DNA from: CAVPDE01 sp963707125
GTDB taxonomy: Bacteria; Desulfobacterota; DSM-4660; Desulfatiglandales; HGW-15
Assembly (NCBI GenBank): GCA_963707125.1
Contig: CAVPOU010000018.1
Location: 62,001 to 126,000 of the forward strand
Reading direction: 5' to 3'
DNA length: 64,000 nucleotides
Shown: piece by piece, positions 1 to 7,806 of the stretch
How positions within the stretch are numbered: the first letter of the stretch is position 1
How the letters are laid out: each line of letters begins with the position of its first letter
Position numbers and translations under genes: made by a program
Notes under the pieces: model-generated
The model's database searches: none
Told to the model about the DNA's origin: nothing
The model's input: the letters and a program-made list of their open reading frames with translations, nothing else

Positions 1-335
1 GCGAGATTCTCCATGAAAAGGGACGCCCCAAGGGTCAAAAGCAACTGGTTGTGTTCCGGCGCATTCAGGATGGGATTGATCAGGAACCTCTGGAAGCATG
101 CCCCGATGATGAACAAAACGGCCAGGGAGATAAGCATGGAAAGATAGGGATCAATCCGCAAAAGCATGACCGCCCAATAGGACGTATACATGCCCAGCAT
201 GATAAGGGACCCGTGGGCAAAGTTGACGACCTTCATCACGCCGAAGATGAGCGTCAACCCGATGGCCATCAGGCTGTAAACGCCACCCACAAGCAGCCCA
301 TTGAGCAGAGAACCGGCAACAAAGGAAAAACTCAT
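1..335 (-). CDS. livH: Branched-chain amino acid-type ABC transporter permease (LivH), C-terminus cut by window edge
   Basis: Inner-membrane permease of a LivH/BraD-type high-affinity ABC importer. Only the first ~111 residues are in the window. The reading frame starts at an ATG at 335 (MSFSFVAGSLLNGLL...) and continues off the left end. The N-terminal pattern LLVGGVYSLMAIGLTLIFGV followed by NFAHG is typical of LivH. It lies downstream of the substrate-binding protein at 471-1715 on the same strand, so the two form one importer. In anaerobic degraders such transporters often carry aromatic acids or other carboxylates, so the substrate here is unknown. No good Shine-Dalgarno sequence is seen before this ATG. 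Confidence 0.85.
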   Translation of the reverse strand, partial: MSFSFVAGSLLNGLLVGGVYSLMAIGLTLIFGVMKVVNFAHGSLIMLGMYTSYWAVMLLRIDPYLSMLISLAVLFIIGACFQRFLINPILNAPEHNQLLLTLGASLFMENL

Positions 336-470
336 GAACAAAAACCCAGAATACAGGAGTCAGAATACAGTAGACAGTAGACAGTAGCACCCCCACCCTA
401 CCCCTCCCCCGTCAAGGGGGAGGGAAGTGCGGTTCAAACGGAGGGAGGGAGGCCACAGGAATGGTTCATA

Positions 471-1715
471 TTACGCCGGCTGAGGAAAAATGCACTTCCC
501 TTCAGCGTATGCCTCAGGCCATACCGTCACGATCTTTCCGCCGAGGATTTGCATCATGGCTGCCTGGGCGTTCTTGTTCTGGCCATCCGGACCGAACACA
601 ATGGGTCCCTGGGGCAAGATATGCTCTGCCAGGTTCGTCTTTGACAACGCCTCGCGCACAGCCTCCCGGTCGGTGGATTTCGCCCGTTCCAGCGCATCTG
701 CAAGGACATACACGGGTTGATAAGAGAACACCGTGGACGGCCCCATTTCAGTGCCATAGGCAGCCTTGTAATTTGCAAAAGCTTTTTTGGTGAGAGGGCT
801 TCTCGGGTTGGCGCAGTAGTTCCCGTCCATCACGTTTTCCGTCAGTTTGCCAAGCTCTTCTACAAACTTGGGGTGGCTGAAAGCGCCGTTCCCGCATCCA
901 ATGATCCCCTTTGACTTGATTCTCACGTCTCTCATCGTTTTGAGCACACGAACGCCGTCGCCGAAGTACCCTGTATCCATCACCACATCGGCTCCTGCAG
1001 CTTTGATCTTTCCCACCTCCGTGGAAACATCCGCCGCCCTGGGCGAATAGGCGACATCGACAATGACTTCCATGCCATAGTTCGGCGCATACTTTTTCAC
1101 GTGGCCCGCGAGGGATGTGCCAAAGGCGGTATCGTCATGGAGATAAGCGATGGTTTTCACAGTCTGGCCCGTGGCCTTCGCAATCTCGCTGACGTATTTC
1201 ACCGTCTGAGAGGCCATTTGCTCCGCACTCGGCTGAACACGGAACGTGTACTTGAAGCCCCTGGACGTAACCTCATCCGCAACCGCCACGGTGACCACAT
1301 AGGGGATCTGAAGCTTTTCAGCCTGCTGGGTCGCCACCAGAGTTACTGCTGATTGGTAAGCTCCCATGACCGCCACGACCCCCTCCCGGTTGAAACGTTC
1401 AACTGCAGATACGGCGAGTTCCGGCTTTCCTTCACTGTCCGCATCCAGAAGTTTCAACTTGGCTCCGCCCAGGGATTTGATTCCGCCCGCATCATTGATT
1501 TCTTTCACTGCAAGCATCATCCCCTTCTTCAGCTCCTGGCCGTCAAAACCCAGGGCTCCTGAAAGAGGATGAATGTGCCCGATCAGGATCTCCTTGGGAT
1601 CCGCGCCTCTCAGCACGTTTGGAAAACCGATGGTGCCGGCGGCCGCTGCAACGCCTGCCACCGCGGTGCTCTTCATGAACTCCCTGCGTGTCATGCCCTT
1701 CTTCTCTCGTTTCAT
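471..1715 (-). CDS. livK: ABC transporter substrate-binding protein, LivK/Peripla_BP_6 family, Tat-type leader
   Basis: Periplasmic binding protein of 414 residues for the LivH-type importer downstream. The N-terminus carries a twin-arginine motif (TRREFMK) followed by an Ala-rich hydrophobic stretch ending near FPNVLRGA, so export by the Tat route is likely. The mature part has the LivK pattern: an early IGHIHPLSGALGFDGQ segment, then VVAVMGAYQSAV and a long two-lobed fold. GGAGGA lies just before the ATG at 1715. It shares a strand with a flavoprotein, an MmgE/PrpD protein and an EthD-like protein, which suggests import of an organic acid degraded by those enzymes. The ligand cannot be read from the sequence. 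Confidence 0.88.
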   Translation of the reverse strand: MKREKKGMTRREFMKSTAVAGVAAAAGTIGFPNVLRGADPKEILIGHIHPLSGALGFDGQELKKGMMLAVKEINDAGGIKSLGGAKLKLLDADSEGKPELAVSAVERFNREGVVAVMGAYQSAVTLVATQQAEKLQIPYVVTVAVADEVTSRGFKYTFRVQPSAEQMASQTVKYVSEIAKATGQTVKTIAYLHDDTAFGTSLAGHVKKYAPNYGMEVIVDVAYSPRAADVSTEVGKIKAAGADVVMDTGYFGDGVRVLKTMRDVRIKSKGIIGCGNGAFSHPKFVEELGKLTENVMDGNYCANPRSPLTKKAFANYKAAYGTEMGPSTVFSYQPVYVLADALERAKSTDREAVREALSKTNLAEHILPQGPIVFGPDGQNKNAQAAMMQILGGKIVTVWPEAYAEGKCIFPQPA

Positions 1716-1748
1716 CGCTTCCTCCTCCTCTTAAAATGATGAGATGAA

Positions 1749-3194
1749 TTACCCTTGTGCCAAAGCAGACTCCGCTGCTTTTTCTCCTGCGACTTTGCCC
1801 AGGACGAGCGCAGCCAGCAACCCGTTTGCGGAAAGATATCCGGCCGGGCCGGCCTTCCCTGAAAAGCCGACTGCGGTTCCTCCGCCGGCATAAAGATTCG
1901 CTATCACAGATCCGTCTTTTCTGAGGACCTGAGCATCCTTGTTGATCTTCAAGCCGCCCTGAGTGTGGAAAAGAGCCCCTGTCACCTTAACCCCGTAAAG
2001 CGGCGGCTTCAGAGGTCCATTGAAATCCTTGCGGCCCAGAGGATCCGCCGATTCGCCAAGCGCCGCCTTTTGAAAGGCCTCGTGGGTCTTCTCCATCTCC
2101 TCTTCCGGCACCCGAAAAGCCTTTGCAAGATCCCTGATGTGATCGAACTTCTTGATCGCCCCCATCCGGATGCACTGCTGGAAGTCTTCAAAGCCCAGGA
2201 CAGCCTGGTAGCAGCGCTCATCAAACACCGAAATGGCCACGCCCTGCTCCTGGGCAAGCACATCGAGAGCATGCTCGGAGTAACCGTGATACTCATTCAC
2301 AAAACGCTTTCCCTGAAGATTGACGTGATACCCCCCAAAGCTGATCGTCGCAAAGGTCAGGAGCGTTCCGTGAGGATGGGCCACAGAGCCGTGTGCCTGA
2401 TAGGCCCCCATGTTCTCCAGTTCCGCGCCAAGCGCCTCACCCCAGAGAATGCCTTCCCCTGTATTGCCTTCGTGCCCGAAGTAGTAGGCGTCCTTCATTT
2501 CAGGAATGTACCTGGCGAGCATCTTCCTGTTGGCACCGAAACCGTTGAGCGCAAGGATGGTTTTCCGGGCCCTCGCCAGATTTCGACCTACCCCCTCAAT
2601 CTCCACTTCCGCACCGAGCACGGCCCCGGTCTTACGCTCCGCCACGATCCGTTTTGCAGGCGCATTGTAGGCGACATCGATATGGTCATAACCTCCTGTG
2701 GCTTGAAGAAGGTCGTTGACCAGATGGGCTCCCTTTCTCGTCTTGTTAGCATGAATCCTGAGACGGGAGTGGCCGGGGTAGATGAAGTCCTTTACCAATT
2801 CCAGCCGGATCCCCATGTTCGTGTCGAGCCATTCCACCAGCCTGGAGGATTCCGCTGCAACGTGCCGAGTCAACTCCGAGTCGCTCCCCTTCTTGTTCTT
2901 CTTGAGGATGTCTTCGGCCATCAGCTCTGTGGAGTCGTCGATGCCTGCATCCTTTTGAAAGGAAGTCCCTGCAGCAGGAACCATGGCCTGGCTCAAGGAG
3001 GTGTTGCCTCCGGCGGCTTTCTCCTTTTCCACCAAAAAGACGTGGGCTCCTTTTTCACTCGCCGCAAGAGCTGCGACGAGGCCGCACCCGCCGCCGCCAA
3101 TGATGAGGACATCGGCCTCCACATCCCAGGAGACGTCCTCCGGGTTATCAACAAAGAGGATGAGATCGTCTATGCGAGCACTGTGAATGTTCAT
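1749..3194 (-). CDS. FAD-dependent oxidoreductase, fumarate reductase/ketosteroid dehydrogenase flavoprotein type
   Basis: Flavoprotein of 481 residues in the FAD_binding_2 family. An N-terminal dinucleotide-binding motif (ADVLIIGGGGCGLVAALAAS) and a second FAD contact near the C-terminus (NLYAGGGTAVGFSGKAG..GYLSANGL) fit a single-chain flavoprotein without heme or Fe-S domains. The family includes soluble fumarate reductases, urocanate reductases and 3-ketosteroid dehydrogenases, which move hydrogens next to a carbonyl. There is no signal peptide, so it is cytoplasmic. A GAGG lies 8 nt before the ATG. The gene lies between livK and an MmgE/PrpD gene, so it probably reduces or oxidises an imported unsaturated acid. 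The exact substrate is unknown. Confidence 0.8.
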   Translation of the reverse strand: MNIHSARIDDLILFVDNPEDVSWDVEADVLIIGGGGCGLVAALAASEKGAHVFLVEKEKAAGGNTSLSQAMVPAAGTSFQKDAGIDDSTELMAEDILKKNKKGSDSELTRHVAAESSRLVEWLDTNMGIRLELVKDFIYPGHSRLRIHANKTRKGAHLVNDLLQATGGYDHIDVAYNAPAKRIVAERKTGAVLGAEVEIEGVGRNLARARKTILALNGFGANRKMLARYIPEMKDAYYFGHEGNTGEGILWGEALGAELENMGAYQAHGSVAHPHGTLLTFATISFGGYHVNLQGKRFVNEYHGYSEHALDVLAQEQGVAISVFDERCYQAVLGFEDFQQCIRMGAIKKFDHIRDLAKAFRVPEEEMEKTHEAFQKAALGESADPLGRKDFNGPLKPPLYGVKVTGALFHTQGGLKINKDAQVLRKDGSVIANLYAGGGTAVGFSGKAGPAGYLSANGLLAALVLGKVAGEKAAESALAQG

Positions 3195-3265
3195 TCCTTA
3201 AACCTCGCATCGCCTGGTTCTCCCTAAACTCCCTGCTGGGCACAAGTCTAAAGAGCCCTTCGTTC

Positions 3266-3335
3266 GTCATTCCCGCGTAGGCGGGAATCCAGTTTCTCCG
3301 GGTTTTTCTGGACTCCCGCTTTCGCGGGAGTGACG
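3266..3335. repeat. Dispersed palindromic repeat, family R1, copy 1
   Basis: A 70-bp imperfect palindrome that begins GTCATTCCCGC and ends GCGGGAGTGACGG, with internal CTGGACTCCCGC. Similar copies lie at 11615-11684, 22047-22117 and 41680-41772, always between genes. It can fold into a long stem and looks like a REP/BIME-type or small non-autonomous element. It sits between the MmgE/PrpD gene and the flavoprotein gene of one operon. Confidence 0.8.
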
Positions 3336-3409
3336 GAGCTGACGCTTTCCTGCATCCCACTCGGTCTTCTTCCCCGAGCCCAAAGGGGCGAGCGGACAAG
3401 GCACCTATC

Positions 3410-4768
3410 CTATAGAAGTCTGAGAACATCTTCAAGAGAAGATCCCTCAAGCGCCATGATGCGTTGCCCTAATTCTTTCGCATCCTTTTCTGACAGAAGC
3501 CGGGTGGCATTGGAAAAAAATTTCCCGTACATCTCATCCCAGGTTGCTGGGTTCTCTGGTTCTCCTTTGGCAAGCTCCACTTCAGAGGACCACTTCTTTC
3601 CACTGCGTGTGTGGATGGTCACCGTGGCTCCCCTCTTCTGAGGATATGCTCTTTCCCACTTTTCACTCAACAACATGTCGACTTTCTGAGCCAGCGCCTG
3701 GACCTTGGGATCCCTGATCACCGCTTCGCAATAATTGTCAGGACCGGCATCCTTCTTTGTAATGGCAATCGCCACAGAGAAAGAAATGCTAAAGCGAGCC
3801 GCTGATGGAGTCGTCGCTTCCCGGATTCCCGCCAGTCTTACCGCAGCGGAATAGGTTTCCACCACAACCTTGGATATTTCTTCGGGCTCTATGGATTGAC
3901 CTTTCAGAGCTTCAAAAACCGCATCAATGGGCGCATGGGCGTGGCGGCATGCCGCGTAGAGTTTCACATAGACCTTCAAGATCTCATACTCTTTACCCAG
4001 CCCTTTCGTGAGAAGATCCTGCTTGACCTCATCGGTCACTGCCTTGAGATAGCCGTCTTCTCCTTCAAAAATGTTCACCGGGCCCCGCGCTCCCCTCTTC
4101 GCCAGGATGCAGGACAGGAGTCCGTTTGAGGCAGCCCTTGCAGGATTCAGCGGCTTGACTTTGGCCCCTTCAACTTCATGGTTCACCTGGATCAAACCGG
4201 ATGCCTGAAGCCCGGCCATTCCCATGGCGCCTACCGTCTCTTCCTGATTGAGATTCATGATTTTCGCACAGGCTGCGGCAGCACCATAAACACCGGTGAT
4301 ACCCGTGATGTGAAAACCCCGGTTCAGACTGGATGGATTGATGGCTGCGCCGATCCGGATCATGATCTCATATCCGGCAACCATGCCGGCCAGGAGAGTC
4401 TTAGGGTCTGCCCCTACAAGCTCTGCCGCAGCCAGAGCCGCCGGGATGACGACCGCACCAGGATGGAGGGCGCCAAAACGGTGGCCGTCATCCATATCCA
4501 TGGCGTGAGCGCAGGATGCATTTGCGAAGGCGGCGTTGACAGCCGGGAACTTTTTCTTGCTCTGAATAATGGTGGCCTCCGGCTTTCCCCCAAGATCTGC
4601 GAAGTACCCAACCACAATCTTCGGGAACTCCATGGTGGCATAGCCGGCCAGAGAAACGCCCACCAGGTCGAGGATCAGCTCCTTCGCCTGCTGAAGAACC
4701 TCCGCGCCCAGGTCTTCAAATTGCGTGCGGACAATGAAATCAGCATATTCCGTCGAAATGCTTTTCAT
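3410..4768 (-). CDS. MmgE/PrpD family protein
   Basis: Protein of 452 residues of the MmgE/PrpD family, which includes 2-methylcitrate dehydratase, cis-aconitate decarboxylase and iminodisuccinate epimerase. Family features seen are the N-terminal helical part (ELILDLVGVSLAGY), NASCAHAMDMDDGHRFGALHPGAVV near residue 85, and a basic central segment around KVKPLNPARAASNGL. Length and spacing fit the family. It has no signal peptide. Its start overlaps the stop of the upstream EthD-like gene by 4 nt (ATGA), so the two are probably translationally coupled. The family is functionally broad, so the reaction cannot be fixed; dehydration or isomerisation of a carboxylic acid is likely. Confidence 0.85.
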   Translation of the reverse strand: MKSISTEYADFIVRTQFEDLGAEVLQQAKELILDLVGVSLAGYATMEFPKIVVGYFADLGGKPEATIIQSKKKFPAVNAAFANASCAHAMDMDDGHRFGALHPGAVVIPAALAAAELVGADPKTLLAGMVAGYEIMIRIGAAINPSSLNRGFHITGITGVYGAAAACAKIMNLNQEETVGAMGMAGLQASGLIQVNHEVEGAKVKPLNPARAASNGLLSCILAKRGARGPVNIFEGEDGYLKAVTDEVKQDLLTKGLGKEYEILKVYVKLYAACRHAHAPIDAVFEALKGQSIEPEEISKVVVETYSAAVRLAGIREATTPSAARFSISFSVAIAITKKDAGPDNYCEAVIRDPKVQALAQKVDMLLSEKWERAYPQKRGATVTIHTRSGKKWSSEVELAKGEPENPATWDEMYGKFFSNATRLLSEKDAKELGQRIMALEGSSLEDVLRLL

Positions 4769-5097
4769 CTGCCTTCTCCGAATTCGAACTCCTCAGACTC
4801 GCAGACCACATAGAACTTGAAATCCGTCTTCCCTTCGGGGCTTCTCTCCCTGGACACCGGATTCTTCTCTCTCCATGCCCTGGCCTTTTCAAAAGCCTCC
4901 ATGCTCTCGTAGTGGAGCTCTGCAATTCGGTAGAACGTGGTTTCTCCCTTCACGAGCCCCTTGACGGTATTGATCACAACCCGCTTTAGACCCGGCACCT
5001 TTGACAGATCAGGCAGGTGCACTTCCTTGAGCCACTTCTCGTAATCCAGGACGCTCATCCCCGGCAAGATGTCGTAACCCAAGATGGCTTTGACCAA
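4765..5097 (-). CDS. Small EthD-like dimeric alpha/beta-barrel protein
   Basis: Protein of 110 residues that looks like an EthD/ferredoxin-like alpha+beta dimer (early DYEKWLKEVHLPDLSKVPGL, then FYRIAELHYESMEAFEKA). Such proteins are small enzymes or accessory factors in degradative operons. It starts with TTG at 5097, preceded by AGGAGGG with a 7-nt gap; no ATG in this frame gives a full domain. It is the first gene of the minus-strand operon behind the promoter at 5143-5171, and its end overlaps the MmgE/PrpD start by 4 nt. Its precise role is unknown. Confidence 0.7.
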   Translation of the reverse strand: MVKAILGYDILPGMSVLDYEKWLKEVHLPDLSKVPGLKRVVINTVKGLVKGETTFYRIAELHYESMEAFEKARAWREKNPVSRERSPEGKTDFKFYVVCESEEFEFGEGR

Positions 5098-5142
5098 ATC
5101 GTTGCCCTCCTAAACTTTATCCGATACAATTTTGTGCTATTG

Positions 5143-5171
5143 TTATAATTAGAATACAAACCTTGTGTCAA
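5143..5171 (-). promoter_or_regulatory. Sigma-70-like promoter for the 5097-1 operon
   Basis: On the minus strand, TTGACA (5171-5166) and TTATAA (5148-5143) are separated by exactly 17 nt, about 45 nt upstream of the TTG start of the EthD-like gene. This is the only strong -35/-10 pair before the whole livH/livK/flavoprotein/PrpD/EthD set, so it probably drives all five genes. Confidence 0.7.
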
Positions 5172-5254
5172 GAATTTTAATGGGTTTTCCCCTTCCAAGT
5201 GGTGCTGAACATATACTAGACTTTCACTCTTAGGTCTTCTTTGGAACTTTCTTA

Positions 5255-5420
5255 AGAACTCTAAAGCGAACCGCAGAATGTCGAACAAGGAATGTCGAAG
5301 GCAGAAGGAAGAAATCGAAGCTGTTAAACTTCATCATTCGAAATTCCTTGTTCGACATTCGATATTCATTCAGTTCATCAGCTTTGGATATTTGCTTATG
5401 GCCAAAGACCTCCGCTGCGC
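5255..5420. repeat. Dispersed repeat, family R4 (GTCGAACAAGGAA type), partial copy
   Basis: An intergenic stretch containing AATGTCGAACAAGGAATGTCG, its inverted partner CCTTGTTCGACATTCG, and GGCCAAAGACC. Related sequence occurs at 24090-24385 and, inverted, at 47755-48095, with fragments near 35920-36120 and 50665-50745. It lies between the divergent EthD-like and trmJ genes and creates a false N-terminal extension of the trmJ frame from 5278 to 5457. Confidence 0.65.
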
Positions 5421-5457
5421 GGGGAGCCATTCTCACTTTTCGCTGGAACTCGCTGTG

Positions 5458-6225
5458 ATGACGACTCTTAACCTTGACCATATTGCCATTGTTCTTGTAG
5501 AGCCTCAGATCCCTGAAAACATCGGGGCCGTGGCCAGGGCCATGAACAACATGGGAATCCGGCGCCTGATCCTGGTCAAACCCGAGCGCTGCGACCTGTC
5601 CCGAATACTCAGGATGGCCACAGGGACATCCATCGACATCGTGGAGGACATGGAGGTTTTCGAGGATCTCACCGAAGCTCTGGCCTCCTTCCATTATGTG
5701 GTCGGCACCACCGCCCGGATCGGTGCGCAACGACCCTCACTCACCAATCCCCGGGATCTGGCTCAAGAACTCCTTCCCATTTCTCAAAACAACCATGTCG
5801 CTGTTCTCTTCGGCCCTGAAGACAGGGGCCTTTCCAACGAGCACCTGAGGCCCTGCCACACGATTGCGACCATCCCCACAGCCCAGTTCTCTTCGTTGAA
5901 CCTCGCCCAGGCCGTGATGATTGTCTGCTATGACCTCTTTCTCGCCAGCCGCCTTCCTTCGGAGGAACCACTTCCTCGCCTGGCGAACAAGTTTGAGCTT
6001 GAAGGGATGTACGATCACCTCAAGACCGTTCTGATGAGAATCGGCTTCATCAACCCGCAGAATCCAGAACACTGGATGCTCAACATCCGGCGCTTCCTTT
6101 CAAGGACCCCTTTGCGGGCAAGAGACGTTCGCATCATTCGAGGGATCTGCCGCCAGATCGACTGGTACGCGGGGCAAATAGAAAGGGATCGCAAGAAAAA
6201 CAAGGCGGATCTTGATTCCCCGTGA
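5458..6225 (+). CDS. trmJ: tRNA (cytidine/uridine-2'-O-)-methyltransferase TrmJ-like
   Basis: SPOUT-class RNA 2'-O-methyltransferase of 255 residues, close to the 246 of E. coli TrmJ, which methylates tRNA position 32. Motif 1 is VEPQIPENIGAVARAMNNMG, motif 2 is LFGPEDRGLSN, and motif 3 is IPTAQFSSLNLAQAV; together they form the knotted SAM site. The frame is open from 5278, but the first 60 codons are repeat sequence, so the ATG at 5458 is chosen. The gene stands alone, divergent from the transporter operon. Assignment to TrmJ rather than another TrmH-family enzyme rests on the C-terminal extension and is likely but not certain. Confidence 0.82.
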   Translation: MTTLNLDHIAIVLVEPQIPENIGAVARAMNNMGIRRLILVKPERCDLSRILRMATGTSIDIVEDMEVFEDLTEALASFHYVVGTTARIGAQRPSLTNPRDLAQELLPISQNNHVAVLFGPEDRGLSNEHLRPCHTIATIPTAQFSSLNLAQAVMIVCYDLFLASRLPSEEPLPRLANKFELEGMYDHLKTVLMRIGFINPQNPEHWMLNIRRFLSRTPLRARDVRIIRGICRQIDWYAGQIERDRKKNKADLDSP

Positions 6226-6250
6226 AAAGTGGAATAAGAATAGCAAATAC

Positions 6251-6431
6251 TCAGGTAGATAGACTGAAGGTAGATAGACTGAAGGAAAAGACACCTGCCT
6301 GCGCCGCGGGCGCGGCAGGCAGGTGCGCGATCACACAAAGCCAAGATCGTTTGGATACGTTGGCAGGTGAGTGTGTGTCATGGATGATCATTATGGCCCT
6401 TCAGCCTTCAGCCTTCAGCCTAAACACCTGA
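6251..6431. repeat. MITE-like element, family R3, copy 1
   Basis: A 181-bp element with terminal inverted repeats: the left end TCAGGT-N7-CTGAAGG matches the reverse complement of the right end CCTTCAG-N7-ACCTGA. Inside is a GC-rich palindrome around 6289-6325. The 15-bp segment TAGATAGACTGAAGG is tandemly doubled at the left end. A near-identical copy, without the doubling, lies at 44141-44304. It encodes nothing and sits 50 bp upstream of a response-regulator gene. Confidence 0.8.
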
Positions 6432-6481
6432 GCAGTCACTAAGAATAAACGATCGGACAGCGAACTAAAGGAGGCCGTTTC

Positions 6482-6970
6482 ATGACTGAAAAGAGTTTAC
6501 TGGAAGGCAAACGTATTCTCGCCGTGGACGACGAGCCTGATATTCTGGAAACCCTCGAGGCCTTGCTCCCCATGTGCGTGGTCGTGAAGGCTTCCACTGC
6601 GGATCAGGCCAAGAAGCTTATGGACAGCCAGTCCTTTGATATTGCGATCCTCGATATTATGGGTGTTGACGGATATCAGCTCTTAGATATCGCAAAAAAG
6701 AAAAAAATCGTTGCCGTCATGCTCACGGCCCATGCTCTGAGCGTTGAAAGCACGATCAAATCCTTTAAGGGGGGAGCGGCCTCCTATGTCCCCAAGGATG
6801 AGATGGCTAAAATTGACACCTTTCTTGCAGACATCCTGGAGGCCAAAAACAAAGGAGAGAACATCTGGGGGCGCTGGCTGGATCGGCTCGGCGCTTATTA
6901 TGAGAAGAAGTTCGGTCGCGAGTGGCAAAAGAACGACAAGGATTTCTGGCGCAATTTCCCTTCGTGGTAA
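6482..6970 (+). CDS. Orphan response regulator with a short conserved C-terminal tail
   Basis: A receiver-domain protein of 162 residues. The acidic pair (VDDEPD), the phospho-acceptor Asp in AILDIMGVDGYQ, Thr in MLTAHA and Lys in VPKDE are all present, so phosphorylation is expected. There is no DNA-binding domain. A ~35-residue tail follows the receiver, with the pattern GRWLDRLG-YYEKKFG-W-DKDFWRNF. A paralogue with the same tail is at 59233-59745. AAAGGAGG lies 7 nt before the ATG. No histidine kinase is nearby, so partner and output are unknown; the tail may bind a partner protein. It converges with nudC. Confidence 0.85.
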   Translation: MTEKSLLEGKRILAVDDEPDILETLEALLPMCVVVKASTADQAKKLMDSQSFDIAILDIMGVDGYQLLDIAKKKKIVAVMLTAHALSVESTIKSFKGGAASYVPKDEMAKIDTFLADILEAKNKGENIWGRWLDRLGAYYEKKFGREWQKNDKDFWRNFPSW

Positions 6971-6974
6971 TATC

Positions 6975-7787
6975 TCACCTTTTCTCGACAAACCAGTCAA
7001 TCAGCTTGCGGGCAATGCTGACCTTGTCCGGAATGAGAGGGAGATCCTTTGCCGAGAACCACCGCGCATCTACGATCTCCTTCTGGTCGGCGGTGATCTC
7101 GCCACCTGCATATTCTGCAATGAAGCCGATCATCAATGAATTGGGAAAAGGCCAGGGCTGGCTTCCGAAGTAGCGGATGTTCTTGAGATCGACACCCGCC
7201 TCCTCTTTGACCTCCCGCCGCACGCACTCCTCCAGAGACTCTCCTGGTTCTACAAACCCTGCAAGGACACTGTACATTGCCCCTGGGAACCGTGCAGCAT
7301 GAGCCAAGAGAATCGTCTTGTCTCGAACCACCGCGACGATGATGGCCGGAGACATTCGGGGAAAAGTCACGACTCCGCAAGCCGGGCAGACCTTGGCCCG
7401 TTCATCGGCCTTGTCTTTTGTCGGTGATCCGCACTTGCCGCAATGCTGATGCGTTCGATCCCAGTCCACGATCTGAAAGGCCCGGCCCGCGACCCAGAAC
7501 ATTTCTTCATCAAGGGCCCCATAGAGCTTGCGCAGGCCCTGAAAGTCCATTCCCTCGGGAATCTGGACCTCCGCTTCACACTCTGCGGAGAGGCATGAAT
7601 GGCCGTTCATCGTCCCGAGATAGTGCTTTCGCAAGACCTTGAGAGGGAGTGTGTCTAGGCCTTCCAGAAGAGGAATGCGTACCCCCTGGTCCGTCCTCCG
7701 CACAAGAAGCTTAGTCCCGGAGAACACGAACCACCATGAAGGTTCTCGCTCATCAAAGGTTTCCTGGTAGAAAGAAACAAAAGCCAT
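6975..7787 (-). CDS. nudC: NAD+ diphosphatase / NADH pyrophosphatase, Nudix family
   Basis: Nudix hydrolase of 270 residues with the NudC layout. It has an N-terminal domain, a four-Cys zinc ribbon (CGKCG ... CPACG), a Nudix box (GFVEPGESLEECVRREVKEE) and the family signature SQPWPFP just after it. NudC splits NAD(H) to NMN(H) and AMP and also removes NAD caps from RNA. The frame is open to 7847, but the ATG at 7787 gives the usual length and avoids overlap with the upstream decarboxylase gene, which ends at 7807. The stop is 4 nt from the convergent response-regulator stop. Confidence 0.92.
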   Translation of the reverse strand: MAFVSFYQETFDEREPSWWFVFSGTKLLVRRTDQGVRIPLLEGLDTLPLKVLRKHYLGTMNGHSCLSAECEAEVQIPEGMDFQGLRKLYGALDEEMFWVAGRAFQIVDWDRTHQHCGKCGSPTKDKADERAKVCPACGVVTFPRMSPAIIVAVVRDKTILLAHAARFPGAMYSVLAGFVEPGESLEECVRREVKEEAGVDLKNIRYFGSQPWPFPNSLMIGFIAEYAGGEITADQKEIVDARWFSAKDLPLIPDKVSIARKLIDWFVEKR

Positions 7788-7806
7788 AGAAAATGATTTT
7801 CCTTTG

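Noticed and set aside
1965..3227. Long plus-strand open frame of 420 codons opposite the flavoprotein gene
   Set aside because: It is the antisense of a well-matched flavoprotein, is rich in His and Arg, shows no family motif and has no ribosome-binding site.
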